From: Chryseomicrobium excrementi
Lineage (GTDB): Bacteria; Bacillota; Bacilli; Bacillales_A; Planococcaceae
Reading direction: 5' to 3'
DNA length: 64,000 nucleotides
Assembly: GCF_002798305.1 (NCBI RefSeq)
Contig: NZ_PCGR01000003.1
Coordinates: 186,001 to 250,000, forward strand
This document shows positions 17,319-26,300 of this stretch, piece after piece. The notes below the pieces were generated by a model that worked only from the letters and a program-made list of their open reading frames with translations, was not told where the DNA came from and searched no databases. Within the stretch, counting starts at the first letter, position 1, and each line of letters begins with the position of its first letter. The translations under genes were made by a program, and so were the position numbers.

Positions 17319-19007
17319 TCATTCTACGAGAGATTTTTCGATTTGATACATTTCGTAAAATGTCGCTTTTTTCTCTAGAAGCTGTGTGAAGGAACCGAAT
17401 TCGACTAGTTTACCGTGATCCATGACAAGGATGCCGTCCATGTTCTCGAGCCCACTCAACTTATGACTAACGAGGATGACTGTGTCATCTTTTGTATGTT
17501 GCTGTAATGCATGGAGCAGTCGTTGTTCCGTGACATAATCTAGACTTGTGAATGGCTCGTCGAGTAGCCATACGGGAACATCCAATAAAAACAGACGAGC
17601 TAAAGCAAGCCGCTGTTTCTCGCCACCCGATAAGTTATCGCCTCTTTCAAACACAACTGCATCAAGTTCACTAGTGAACTGAGCTTGTTCCAAAGCATTG
17701 TGTAATTCCTCATCAGATGCATCCGGCTTCGCAATCACGAGATTGTCTCGAATCGTCCCATAAAAGAAATGGCTGGCTTGCAGTTGTACGCCTAGCTGTT
17801 TCCACAAGGTCTCTGGAATCAACTGGCTCGTTGCTTGACCATTATAGGAGACCTCTCCGGAAGTTGGATACGCCATAGCAGCCAGCAATTGTAGAAGTGT
17901 TGATTTCCCTGAACCGCTAGCACCGACGATTGCCCATTTTTCTCCAGCAGGAATACGGAGCTTGATGGCGTCAAGAGTAGGACGAATAGATTCAGGGTAC
18001 TGATAAGATACATCAGAAAGTTCTATAGAGTAGCCACTTGCAGGGGCCAGCTCCTGTTGCAAGATTGGAAGTGGTGGCTCCATCTGAGTCGTTAAACGGT
18101 CCAAGGCTTGACGGCTTTCATGAAGATGACCTGGTAGGCCAGCCAAGGGCACTGCGGTTTCAAAAGATGTCAATGCCACAAGTGTAAGCATAGCAAGAAA
18201 CAGACCATCTAACTGATCTGTAGTAACCAGATACGCTCCGATACCTAACATAACAAGCGCTGTAAAAGAAGCAACCGTTGCATTTAACGTCTGACTCCAT
18301 AGCTGAGTCTTCCCAACGGCCACTTGCTCCTGAATATAAGATTGCTGTGCGTTCTCCAAGCGTTTTCGTTGTTCTTCTAATTGGTTGTGCAAAAGCAGCT
18401 CTCTGTAGCCGTTCAAGTATTCAACGGATTCTGTAGCTAGATGAGCTCGTTTTGAAAGAACATGATGCTTCTGCAGACTTTTAGCAGACGCTGCCGGCAC
18501 TACTACGGCGACGAGTAGAAACCCGATGACGAGCGCAAGGGCAAGCCAAACAGAAAAGAATACCGTAAAAAATACCGTGGCGATAAACACCAGAGCGGTA
18601 ACGAGAGGTGGGTAGAGTACGCGCAAAAAGAAGTTTTGCAACACTTCCACGTCACCCACAAATCGGGTCAACAAGTCTCCACTACGATATTTGGTGAAGA
18701 CTTGAGGCACCATGGGGTCGATCCGTTCAAAAAAATACTGCCGGATACGGCTAAGAGCAGAGAACGTCACCCTATGGGAAATCAGCCGTTCAAAATACTT
18801 ACTGGACGACTTGACCGCTCCAAACAACTTCAAAAACGCAGTCAAAATCAAAATTGTATAAAACGGTGGGGCAAGTGCTGCTTTGGAAATCATGTAACCG
18901 CTTTGTGCGAACAGCGCGACGGCTGTCAGTCCGCTGACCGCTCCGAGTCCTACAGCTAGGAGCGCTTCTTTTCGTTCTTCGAGTATCAGATTAACGAGTA
19001 CTCTCAT
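17319..19007 (-). CDS. cydC: Thiol reductant ABC exporter subunit CydC
   Basis: A 562-residue half-size ABC exporter: six-helix transmembrane domain (about residues 1-320), then an ATPase with Walker A GASGSGKST, signature LSGGEKQRLALAR and Walker B VWLLDEPFTSLD. CydDC exports cysteine/glutathione and is needed for cytochrome bd assembly. ATG 19007 is chosen because GGAGG lies 8 nt upstream; the longer frame lies within cydD. The start overlaps the end of cydD by 17 nt, so the pair is translationally coupled. cydAB is not next to it in this window. Confidence 0.9.
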   Translation of the reverse strand: MRVLVNLILEERKEALLAVGLGAVSGLTAVALFAQSGYMISKAALAPPFYTILILTAFLKLFGAVKSSSKYFERLISHRVTFSALSRIRQYFFERIDPMVPQVFTKYRSGDLLTRFVGDVEVLQNFFLRVLYPPLVTALVFIATVFFTVFFSVWLALALVIGFLLVAVVVPAASAKSLQKHHVLSKRAHLATESVEYLNGYRELLLHNQLEEQRKRLENAQQSYIQEQVAVGKTQLWSQTLNATVASFTALVMLGIGAYLVTTDQLDGLFLAMLTLVALTSFETAVPLAGLPGHLHESRQALDRLTTQMEPPLPILQQELAPASGYSIELSDVSYQYPESIRPTLDAIKLRIPAGEKWAIVGASGSGKSTLLQLLAAMAYPTSGEVSYNGQATSQLIPETLWKQLGVQLQASHFFYGTIRDNLVIAKPDASDEELHNALEQAQFTSELDAVVFERGDNLSGGEKQRLALARLFLLDVPVWLLDEPFTSLDYVTEQRLLHALQQHTKDDTVILVSHKLSGLENMDGILVMDHGKLVEFGSFTQLLEKKATFYEMYQIEKSLVE

Positions 19008-20709
19008 TTCCGGTACCTCCTTGCATGAGTCCGGCATAGTACAGGCTAGTTTCTGAAACGATCGACGGGGTTCCAGAAGCCGAGACACGACCTTGTTCTA
19101 ACACGACCAGTCGATCCGCCTTCTTGATAGTCGGTAAGCGATGGGCTATAGTGACGACAGTCGCTTCTTTAGCCAATCGGTCAATCGTTTCAGACAAAAT
19201 ACGTTCCGTCTTTACATCTAAACCTACTGTCGGTTCATCAAAGAAAACAAGTGTAGGTTGTTTGACGAAACAACGTGCTAGCGCAATCCGCTGTTTTTCC
19301 CCACCTGACAATCCCCGTCCACCTTCTCCAATAACAGTTTCGAATCCATCAGGAAGAGAAGAAACTAACTGATCGAGTCCGGCATCTTTTAGAGCTTGAT
19401 ACAGTGCTTCGTCCGAAGCAGGAAGACCCATCTGGATATTCTCGCGAATGGTTCCTGCAAACAGGTAAGGGTGTTGCGAGATATAAGATGTTTGGGACCA
19501 CCAGCTCGCTGCATCGACTTGTTCTCTCGGAAGGCCATTAATTAGAATGTCTCCACTGTTCTTCTCGAATGCACCAGATAATAGGTTTAGCAATGTCGTC
19601 TTTCCTTGTCCTGAAGGTCCGATGATCACTAAATGTTCTTTAGCGTGCACCGTCAGTGAATCAATCGCTAGTTGAAATGTATCATCATACGAAAATTTTA
19701 GGTTGTTTACCTCTAGACGAAGTGGTCCGTTAATTGGAGTGGTTCCCCATTTGACCGGTTTTTCCGGTTTTGTGAATTCGCGTTCGAGTTGCTCGGCTGC
19801 TGCCAAACTGCCTCTTCCTGTATGAAATGCTGCACCTAATTCTTTTAAGGAATTGTAGTACTCGGGTGCCATGGCAAGCACGAAGAATGCAGGTGCGAAC
19901 GTCAGCGTCTCGAACACCAGCATCTTAAAGCCGATTTCAAGAGCGAGTAACCCGATGCCCAGTGTAATGATCAGTTCAATAAAGAAAGAAGAAGCAAATG
20001 CGATCTTTAAGATAGAGAGCGTCGTCTGTTGAAAGCCGTCATTGCTTTCTTTTAATACGGTACTCTGTTCCTTGCCTCTTCCAAACAGCTTCAGTGTCTG
20101 TAAGCCCTGTAAAATATCAAGGAATTTACCGGAAAATAAAGACAGTTCAGCCAGTTGTCGTTCTGATTTTTGTTGCGTCTTCACGCCGACCAGAATATAG
20201 GATAGAGGGATGAAAGGTGCCGTTATCAGCATGATCCATCCACTGGCGGGATTCACAAAGAATACCGCTATCAAGATGGCAAAAGGAACAAGTAATGTCT
20301 TAATAACTTGTGGAACATATTCTCGAAAATACGGGTCGACTTGGTCCACCCAATCAATCAGAGTCGTAACACGCTCTCCCGTTTGTCGACTACCTGACTG
20401 TTCGATAGGCTGCTTGCTCCATTTCTCGAGAAGCTGCGAACGCATCGATTGACGGACACGCTTAGACAACAAGAGACCCACACGTGCATTGCTGTAGTTC
20501 ATGAGTGAACGAATTACTAAAAACCCAGCAAGTAACACGAGGTAAGGAAGTAGTTGTCGAAACGATTCTTTTTGAATGAAAGCCCCATCTACCGTTTGGA
20601 CGATAGCATAGCTTTGCCCGATCATTGCAAGAGCTAAACTAAGGTTGATGAGAACTAGAAAAACGAGGGTCGTTCGATATTGTAAGGCCCACGCCTGTAG
20701 CGTTTTCAT
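18991..20709 (-). CDS. cydD: Thiol reductant ABC exporter subunit CydD
   Basis: A 572-residue half-size ABC exporter with an N-terminal membrane domain (about 1-320) and C-terminal ATPase: Walker A GPSGQGKTT, signature LSGGEKQRIALAR, Walker B LVFFDEPTVGLD, H-loop IAHRL. It is the partner of cydC, with which it overlaps. ATG 20709 is preferred to GTG 20718 because GAGGTG overlaps the latter. A perfect -10 hexamer (TATAAT on the minus strand, 20730-20735) lies just upstream. The heterodimer places thiols outside the membrane, supporting cytochrome bd. Confidence 0.9.
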   Translation of the reverse strand: MKTLQAWALQYRTTLVFLVLINLSLALAMIGQSYAIVQTVDGAFIQKESFRQLLPYLVLLAGFLVIRSLMNYSNARVGLLLSKRVRQSMRSQLLEKWSKQPIEQSGSRQTGERVTTLIDWVDQVDPYFREYVPQVIKTLLVPFAILIAVFFVNPASGWIMLITAPFIPLSYILVGVKTQQKSERQLAELSLFSGKFLDILQGLQTLKLFGRGKEQSTVLKESNDGFQQTTLSILKIAFASSFFIELIITLGIGLLALEIGFKMLVFETLTFAPAFFVLAMAPEYYNSLKELGAAFHTGRGSLAAAEQLEREFTKPEKPVKWGTTPINGPLRLEVNNLKFSYDDTFQLAIDSLTVHAKEHLVIIGPSGQGKTTLLNLLSGAFEKNSGDILINGLPREQVDAASWWSQTSYISQHPYLFAGTIRENIQMGLPASDEALYQALKDAGLDQLVSSLPDGFETVIGEGGRGLSGGEKQRIALARCFVKQPTLVFFDEPTVGLDVKTERILSETIDRLAKEATVVTIAHRLPTIKKADRLVVLEQGRVSASGTPSIVSETSLYYAGLMQGGTGNESTR

Positions 20710-20816
20710 TGGCTTCACCTCTTGCTTTTATTATACGGGTTTTATACAGGACTTTCGCATGAGAGGTCCTCGATTTGAATGGGGATATGAGCGATTTGTG
20801 ACAACTGAAAACGAAA

Positions 20817-20852
20817 AAACACTTCATGACGCCTACTAGTCATGAAGTGTTT
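20817..20852 (-). terminator. Intrinsic terminator of the NTP pyrophosphohydrolase-like gene
   Basis: Perfect 14-bp arms (AAACACTTCATGAC and its complement) with an 8-nt loop. On the minus strand the stem runs into a T-rich tract. It insulates cydD from the upstream gene. Confidence 0.9.
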
Positions 20853-20855
20853 AAA

Positions 20856-21170
20856 TCAGACATCTTTTGTGAAGTTTATAGCTGTACCATTTGTATAGCC
20901 ACCTTGCTCTTCTTTTTTACGGCGCCGCACCATCTCTAGCTCTTCATAGGTCATATTGTGGGCGGGAAGGAGTGCATGCACAATCTCGAGTAAATCGACT
21001 AATTCTTCTACTGCTTTACGGTCTGAGGTAGCAACAGAATAATTCTGTGCCCCTTGAACAAGCTGTTGTTGAAGAGCTTCTCGATACAATCGTCCTTTCA
21101 CTTGATCCGTGGGGGTGACTGCTGCTAAATCCTTAGAGCGGTCGCGTAATAGCTTAAATGTCGAAACCAT
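20856..21170 (-). CDS. MazG-like / phosphoribosyl-ATP pyrophosphohydrolase-like protein
   Basis: A 104-residue all-helical protein. It starts FKLLRDRSKD and has VEELVDLLEIVHALLPAHNMTYEELEMVRRRKKEEQGGY, the pattern of small all-alpha NTP pyrophosphatases (KLVRDKI...EELADVLE...KRGGF). These hydrolyse non-canonical or excess NTPs. The acidic EE..D helix that binds metal is present. ATG 21170 is chosen because GAGGAG lies 8 nt upstream; an upstream in-frame extension has no such signal. It is a single-gene unit closed by a strong hairpin. The actual nucleotide substrate is unknown. Confidence 0.75.
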   Translation of the reverse strand: MVSTFKLLRDRSKDLAAVTPTDQVKGRLYREALQQQLVQGAQNYSVATSDRKAVEELVDLLEIVHALLPAHNMTYEELEMVRRRKKEEQGGYTNGTAINFTKDV

Positions 21171-21285
21171 ACTATTCACTCCTCTATAGATATACACATC
21201 TTTACCCACTTAGCATGGAATTTAGACGTTCTTTCCGGAACGTGTTACAGTAGGGAAGACAAATCTAGGAAAAGCAGGTACACAC

Positions 21286-21669
21286 ATGATTGAAATTAAA
21301 TGGTCTCCACTCGGAGAGGGAGAATTCAATAGAGGGGTTTTTGCCAAAGAGGCAATCCCAAAAGGCACGTTGTTACACCAGGCACCCGTGCTTGCCTACC
21401 CAAATGAAGAGCATCAGTACATTGAGAAGACACATCTTGCAGATTACGCATTTGAGTATGGGATTGGCCGATCTGCCATTTTGCTAGGATACGGAATGTT
21501 ATTCAACCATTCGTATACACCCAATGCTACCTATGAGATCAATTTTGATAACCAGACATTTGATTTCTTTGCGTATACAGATATTGCAGCAGGTGAGGAA
21601 ATCCTCATTAACTACAATGGAGATGTCGAAGACCAAGAAGAGCTTTGGTTTAATAAAGAAGATGAATAG
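21286..21669 (+). CDS. SET domain-containing protein
   Basis: A 127-residue protein consisting of little more than a SET domain: NRGVFAKEAIPKGTLL at the N-terminus, NHSYTPNATYE (the NHS...N SAM-pocket motif), and GEEILINYNG near the C-terminus. SET proteins are usually SAM-dependent lysine methyltransferases. The catalytic tyrosine equivalent is probably in ILINYNG. There is no post-SET cysteine cluster. It is a monocistronic gene with AGG 7 nt before ATG. The bacterial substrate is unknown. Confidence 0.8.
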   Translation: MIEIKWSPLGEGEFNRGVFAKEAIPKGTLLHQAPVLAYPNEEHQYIEKTHLADYAFEYGIGRSAILLGYGMLFNHSYTPNATYEINFDNQTFDFFAYTDIAAGEEILINYNGDVEDQEELWFNKEDE

Positions 21670-21752
21670 GAAAAATCACTAGGGACTGCTCGATGTTCAA
21701 GCAGTCCTTTTAATAAATTCAATACGCTTTTTTTAGCTTCGATCTGCATAGG

Positions 21753-21781
21753 TTGACTTTTCTTTGCATACAATTTAATAT
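21753..21781 (+). promoter_or_regulatory. Promoter of the tusA-tauE unit
   Basis: TTGACT (21753-21758), a 17-nt spacer, and TAATAT (21776-21781). The first palindromic operator overlaps the -10 and the expected start point. Confidence 0.6.
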
Positions 21782-21796
21782 ACCTAGTGGGGTATA
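21779..21796. promoter_or_regulatory. CsoR/CstR-like operator 1 upstream of tusA
   Basis: TATACCTAGTGGGGTATA: arms TATACC/GGTATA around TAGTGG. This GC-core, TATA-flanked pattern resembles CsoR-family operators such as those of the persulfide sensor CstR. It overlaps the -10 region, as expected for a repressor site. No csoR/cstR gene is in the window, so assignment is by similarity and context. Confidence 0.55.
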
Positions 21797-21825
21797 AATT
21801 TATTGCTTTTTTTATTTCAAAATTT

Positions 21826-21843
21826 TATACCCATTAATGTATA
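21826..21843. promoter_or_regulatory. Second operator-like inverted repeat upstream of tusA
   Basis: TATACCCATTAATGTATA has arms TATAC/GTATA. It lies 29 bp after the first site, between it and the start codon, and shares the TATACC half. It is less symmetric than site 1. Confidence 0.4.
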
Positions 21844-21857
21844 AACGAGGACGCAAC

Positions 21858-22088
21858 ATGATTCATACAGAACACGTGGTGGACGCGAAAGGACTCGCTT
21901 GCCCGACGCCAATTGTTAAAACACGTAAAGCTATGAATGATATCGAATCTGGAGAAATTTTGGGAATTGTGATTACAGATAAAGGAGCCAAAGCAGATTT
22001 AGCTGCTTGGTCAAAATCTGGAGGTCACGAATTACTAGATGTACAAGAGGACGCTGAAATTTTAACGTTCTTGATTAAAAAAGCATAA
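21858..22088 (+). CDS. TusA family sulfurtransferase
   Basis: A 76-residue TusA/SirA-fold protein. The CPxP motif is present as [13 protein letters not shown], whose cysteine carries persulfide sulfur. ATG 21858 is chosen because GAGG lies 7 nt before it. The in-frame ATG at 21837 overlaps the second operator and has no Shine-Dalgarno. It is followed after 19 nt by a TauE/SafE exporter gene, so the pair probably relays or disposes of sulfane sulfur/sulfite. The CstR-like operators upstream fit this role. Confidence 0.88.
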   Translation: MIHTEHVVDAKGLACPTPIVKTRKAMNDIESGEILGIVITDKGAKADLAAWSKSGGHELLDVQEDAEILTFLIKKA

Positions 22089-22107
22089 TCAGAAAGAAGG
22101 TAGTAAG

Positions 22108-22884
22108 ATGAGCTTTGATTTCATCGTTGTCATCTTTTTAATAGGCTTTGTCGGATCGTTTATTTCAGGAATGGTAGGTATTGGCGGCTCGATTATCAAG
22201 TATCCGATGCTTCTCTATATTCCACCAATGCTTGGCTATATGGCATTTTCTGCTCATGAAGTATCGGGAATCAGTGCGATTCAAGTATTCTTTGCGACGA
22301 TAGCAGGAGTGTGGGCATACCGGAAAAGCGGGTATTTGAATAAAACTTTAATTACCTATATGGGTGGAGCTATTTTAATTGGGAGCTTTATCGGCGGTTA
22401 CGGATCTACCATGATCTCAGAGAGTGCGATCAATATCGTTTATGCTGTTTTGGCAACTCTAGCCGTCATTATGATGTTTTTACCGAAAAAGAATCTAGAT
22501 GACCGGCCAATTGAAGAAGTGGTCTTCAATAAATGGCTAGCAGCGGGTCTTGCATTTGTCGTAGGGATTGCAGCGGGAATTGTCGGTGCAGCAGGAGCTT
22601 TCATCCTTGTTCCGATCATGCTGGTTGTCCTTAAGATACCGACTCGAATGACGATTGCTACGTCCCTGGCGATTACATTTATTTCTTCAATCGGATCGAC
22701 GATTGGGAAGATTGCTACGGATCAGATACTGTATGGTCCGGCTGCAGTCATGATCGTGGCCAGTATTTTAGCTGCACCACTCGGAGCAAAAGTAGGTCAA
22801 AAAATGAATACGAAGTACCTCCAGTGGATCTTAGCTGGATTAATTTTAGCCACTGCTATCAAAATCTGGTTGGATATTCTGTGA
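22108..22884 (+). CDS. TauE/SafE family sulfite/sulfur-anion exporter
   Basis: A 258-residue membrane protein with about eight helices in two repeats: [21 protein letters not shown] near the N-terminus and [20 protein letters not shown] in the second half. These paired Gly-rich motifs define the TauE/SafE (DUF81) family, which moves sulfite, sulfoacetate, thiosulfate or similar anions. A GAAAGAAGG Shine-Dalgarno precedes ATG 22108. It shares a transcript with the TusA gene and ends in a strong hairpin. Pairing with TusA and the operator context suggest sulfite/thiosulfate handling during sulfide or persulfide stress. Confidence 0.88.
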   Translation: MSFDFIVVIFLIGFVGSFISGMVGIGGSIIKYPMLLYIPPMLGYMAFSAHEVSGISAIQVFFATIAGVWAYRKSGYLNKTLITYMGGAILIGSFIGGYGSTMISESAINIVYAVLATLAVIMMFLPKKNLDDRPIEEVVFNKWLAAGLAFVVGIAAGIVGAAGAFILVPIMLVVLKIPTRMTIATSLAITFISSIGSTIGKIATDQILYGPAAVMIVASILAAPLGAKVGQKMNTKYLQWILAGLILATAIKIWLDIL

Positions 22885-22888
22885 CAAT

Positions 22889-22928
22889 ACGCTATTCTTT
22901 TCCTAAGTGGAAAAGAGTAGCGTTTTTA
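22889..22928 (+). terminator. Intrinsic terminator of the tusA-tauE unit
   Basis: Arms of 15 bases (ACGCTATTCTTTTCC and GGAAAAGAGTAGCGT, one G-U pair) with a 5-nt loop and TTTTTATTTT. Confidence 0.9.
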
Positions 22929-22950
22929 TTTTGGGAAGGAGAGGAACAGA

Positions 22951-23844
22951 ATGGCAGCAACCGAGTCCCCATTTGTGATGGGGTGTATGCGAATCAATGA
23001 ACTTTCCGACAAAGCAGTGGCAGAATGGATTGACCAGGCGTTATCACTTGGAATTCATGCGTTTGATCATGCGGATATTTATGCAAGGGGAGAATGCGAA
23101 GCTCAATTTGGTCGAGTGTTAGCTGAAACACCCTCTTTACGCGAGCAAATCGTCCTGCAGACTAAAGCTTCTATCCGAAATGGGTTCTATGACAGCTCAA
23201 AAGAGCATCTTCTAAAATCCGTTGATGAAAGCTTGCATCGCCTCCAAACCGACTATGTGGATGTCTTCATGCTGCACAGGCCGGACGCTTTAATGGAAGT
23301 AGAAGAAGTGGCAGAAGTATTCGATCATTTAGCGGGTTCTGGAAAAGTAAAATCCTTTGGTGTCAGCAATTTCAATCGCTATCAACTGGAATGGTTACAA
23401 GAAGCCGTCCATCAGCCGATCGTCTTGAATCAGCTTCAGTTCAGTCCAGCTCATGCTTCTTTATTGTCTACTGGAATCCAAGCAAACACAGAGTTCACAG
23501 GGTCCATTGACCGAGATGGGGGAGTACTGACCTACTGTCAACGGCATGACATTACGATTCAAGCGTGGTCTCCATTCCAGTTCGGATTTTTTGAAGGTGT
23601 CTATTTGGATCACCCTCGATACCCTGAACTGAACACCGTGTTACAACAGTTGGCCGATCATTACGGTGTGACCAAAGCGGCCATCGTAGCCGCCTGGATT
23701 TTGCGTCATCCATCGAAAATGGAAGTAGTAGTGGGCTCCACAAAGTCGCAACGTGTAGCGGATATTGTCGTAGGGGCGGACATCACCCTCTCCCGTAAAG
23801 ATTGGTATGCCATCTATCAAGCAGCCGGCAATCGCCTGCCATAA
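22951..23844 (+). CDS. Aldo/keto reductase
   Basis: A 297-residue NADPH-dependent oxidoreductase with a TIM barrel. The catalytic tetrad is recognisable: Asp and Tyr in FDHADIYARGECEAQFG, Lys in LQTKASI, His in VFMLHRPD. FGVSNFNRYQLEW and the C-terminal cofactor phosphate-binding VVGSTKSQRV are also typical. It resembles the YdhF-like subgroup. GAAGGAGAGG precedes ATG 22951. It is a single-gene unit between two terminators. Natural substrate unknown. Confidence 0.88.
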   Translation: MAATESPFVMGCMRINELSDKAVAEWIDQALSLGIHAFDHADIYARGECEAQFGRVLAETPSLREQIVLQTKASIRNGFYDSSKEHLLKSVDESLHRLQTDYVDVFMLHRPDALMEVEEVAEVFDHLAGSGKVKSFGVSNFNRYQLEWLQEAVHQPIVLNQLQFSPAHASLLSTGIQANTEFTGSIDRDGGVLTYCQRHDITIQAWSPFQFGFFEGVYLDHPRYPELNTVLQQLADHYGVTKAAIVAAWILRHPSKMEVVVGSTKSQRVADIVVGADITLSRKDWYAIYQAAGNRLP

Positions 23845-23848
23845 AAAT

Positions 23849-23880
23849 AGCGTTCCTCCAAATTCATGGGGGAACGCTTT
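23849..23880. terminator. Bidirectional terminator between AKR and TPR-GGDEF genes
   Basis: Arms AGCGTTCC-t-CC and GG-g-GGAACGCT; both strands continue into T-rich sequence. Confidence 0.88.
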
Positions 23881-23883
23881 CTG

Positions 23884-26010
23884 TTATTCACTTCCGAATG
23901 TTACGACTTGGTTTCGTCCCGCTTCTTTTCCGATATATAGTGCTTTATCCGCTCGTTCAATCAACTCATCTACATGCCAGTCTTTTGAAGAATACGTCGC
24001 GACCCCAATCGTCGCTGTGACATGAACAGGAATTGTATTGTAGGAGACTTCTAGCTCGTCAATGGAGACACGAAGCCGCTCTCCTATTTGACGGGCATCT
24101 TCTAAAGACGTATCGCTGAGAAGCATTAGGAATTCTTCTCCTCCCCAACGAGCAATAGCATCCGTCGAGCGGACAAACCGCTGAAAATGTTCGCTGAGTG
24201 CTTGAAGAACAAGGTCTCCACAGCTGTGCCCGTAGGAATCGTTGATTTCTTTGAAATGATCTAGGTCAATCACCAATATCGAGAAGGATTTCTTCGATTT
24301 GTGATACGATTCCATCGATTGAGACAACAACAATTTCATATGACGCATATTGTAAAGACCCGTTAACGGATCTGTTTTAGCAAGTTGTTCGAGCTTCCGA
24401 GTTTGAAGCTGGAGTTGCTCCGATTTTAAAATATTACTCATGGCGATAGAGATGTATAGTGCGAGCAGGCGGAGCATCTCCAGTTGGCGCTCACTAAAAG
24501 CCTGCGCTTCATAGCTTTGAACCGTCATTGCTCCAATAATTTCATCATTCATGCTAAGTGGCAAGAAATGCAGCGATTTTGGATTAGCATCGGGATACCC
24601 GGAATCGCGAGGTGTGTAATCTTGGTCCACTACGGCTTGCGTAATATGAATTTCCTCATGGTCTCGGATACAGCGAACTGAGAGACTAGCAGGATCATGT
24701 ATACTCTTATTTTCAAGTTGGAGTAGTGTTCCCTGTTCTACGAAAGCGCGATACTCGACTTCTTCTTCTTCTTTGTTGTATAGACATAAACCAAATACAT
24801 GAGCATCCATTAGGCGGTTTAAATCTAAATAAACCGAATACATCACTTCCGCATTTTCTTGATTAGCAATGATACGTCTACCGATTTCACTAACTGTTTT
24901 TAAATCTTGATAAGAATCTTCTAACACTTGTGCCCGAATAGAAGCTTCCTCGGATTCCCTCTTCAGTTTTAACCGTTCAATTTCGGCATCTTTTTGGAGT
25001 TGTTCTACGTGAGCTTGAGTAAGGTGCCGAGAGATTTGGTCTTGAACTTCTTTAGTCCGGATTTGCTCAGTAATGTCGTTAAAACGTAGCAAGTAGTTAT
25101 ACGCCTCTTTGAAATAACTGATTTCCGAATAAGCGTCTGAGATCTTTTTTAAGATTTCCTGCTGTAAGAGAGTTGCTCCTAGCTCATCAGCAATATCCAG
25201 AGCATCTTGATAATAACTTATAGCAACGGAGAATTTCTTTTGCTCTGCAAACAGACCACCTAAATCAATTAAAATAGTGGATTCCGCATAACGCGCTTCT
25301 TGCTGTTTATAGATGTCTAAAGCCACTATAAATGAATCGTATGCTTCATCGTACTCTTGTTTAGCTTTAGAAATCAAACCAAATATACTATGGCAGTGAG
25401 CAAGTGAGTTCCGATCGTCTTTTTGGTTTTTTAATAGTTCAAAAGCTTGCTGATTGTAGGACTCTGCTTTTTCAACATTTCCGAATAGCAAATACAAGTC
25501 CGCAATGTTGGAGAGGAGAAGCGGAATAATATCATGGTGTTGCTCTCGTGCAACTACGAGTGCTTCCTTTAACTGCTGATGTGCTTGCTCATATTCACCA
25601 AGTTCATAATAAATAAACCCCAAATTGTTTAAATAATGAGGGTCAATAGGTAAATGATGTTGCTTTATTAAAGCCAAACCTTCTTCAAAGGCATCACTGG
25701 ATTTCTTTAAATCTCCCAAACTCGAGTAGACGTATCCAATTACTCGATTCGCATTTACATGCCACTCGATCATCTCATAGTGCTTGACCACTTCAAAAGC
25801 TTGTTTTGCGAGATTAAGTGCTTCTACATTTTTGCCTTCATGGGCATAACAATAGGCAAGCGTGATTTCCGCTTGCGCTTGTAAAAGGGCAGGTACCTCT
25901 TCATCAAAAGTATCGAGTATTTGATGAACAAGCCGAGCGGCTTTTTTCGTATCGGAGTGGACAAGGGACCACGCATCCTGAATCTGTGCGTGTGAATGAA
26001 CAGGTGACAT
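23884..26010 (-). CDS. TPR-GAF-GGDEF diguanylate cyclase
   Basis: A 708-residue soluble protein. About eight tetratricopeptide repeats (residues 1-310; for example NLGFIYYELGEYEQAHQQLKE) lead into a coiled-coil linker (about 325-370). A GAF domain (about 375-525) and a GGDEF domain (about 540-705) follow. The active site is ARWGGEEFLMLL with IDLDHFKEIND. The RxxD feedback site is present as RSTD five residues upstream. TPRs suggest control by a protein partner or peptide, as in Bacillota TPR regulators. It starts at ATG 26010 with a weak Shine-Dalgarno and is divergent from a small sigma-like ORF. Confidence 0.9.
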   Translation of the reverse strand: MSPVHSHAQIQDAWSLVHSDTKKAARLVHQILDTFDEEVPALLQAQAEITLAYCYAHEGKNVEALNLAKQAFEVVKHYEMIEWHVNANRVIGYVYSSLGDLKKSSDAFEEGLALIKQHHLPIDPHYLNNLGFIYYELGEYEQAHQQLKEALVVAREQHHDIIPLLLSNIADLYLLFGNVEKAESYNQQAFELLKNQKDDRNSLAHCHSIFGLISKAKQEYDEAYDSFIVALDIYKQQEARYAESTILIDLGGLFAEQKKFSVAISYYQDALDIADELGATLLQQEILKKISDAYSEISYFKEAYNYLLRFNDITEQIRTKEVQDQISRHLTQAHVEQLQKDAEIERLKLKRESEEASIRAQVLEDSYQDLKTVSEIGRRIIANQENAEVMYSVYLDLNRLMDAHVFGLCLYNKEEEEVEYRAFVEQGTLLQLENKSIHDPASLSVRCIRDHEEIHITQAVVDQDYTPRDSGYPDANPKSLHFLPLSMNDEIIGAMTVQSYEAQAFSERQLEMLRLLALYISIAMSNILKSEQLQLQTRKLEQLAKTDPLTGLYNMRHMKLLLSQSMESYHKSKKSFSILVIDLDHFKEINDSYGHSCGDLVLQALSEHFQRFVRSTDAIARWGGEEFLMLLSDTSLEDARQIGERLRVSIDELEVSYNTIPVHVTATIGVATYSSKDWHVDELIERADKALYIGKEAGRNQVVTFGSE

Positions 26011-26136
26011 ATGTATTCACATCCATATTAGTTAAACTATTTAGAATAGTATACCATTTCGGTAATTTGAAAACTATAGATTGGAAAATAAATTCCTGCT
26101 ACTACGGAAAGGTTCTACAAAATACTTTGGTTATAG

Positions 26137-26153
26137 AACTTATCGGATAAGTT
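26137..26153. promoter_or_regulatory. 17-bp palindrome in the TPR-GGDEF / sigma-like intergenic region
   Basis: AACTTATC-G-GATAAGTT is perfect on both arms. It sits centrally in the 290-bp divergent gap (26011-26300). A looser inverted pair, GTTCTA (26112-26117) and TAGAAC (26134-26139), overlaps its edge. It is a probable operator for one or both genes; the binding protein is unknown. I see no other gene in this gap. Confidence 0.5.
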
Positions 26154-26300
26154 GTTAGGAGAGTTAATGTCATTTTACACCTTTCTCGAAAAATATTTCG
26201 AAATGAAAAATAAATTTCTTTCAAATAGGATGAATCTGTTTCAAGATTTCTTGTTAAGGGTAGGTAGTAAGTACTTGGCTTTAGAACGGTGGTTAGATAA

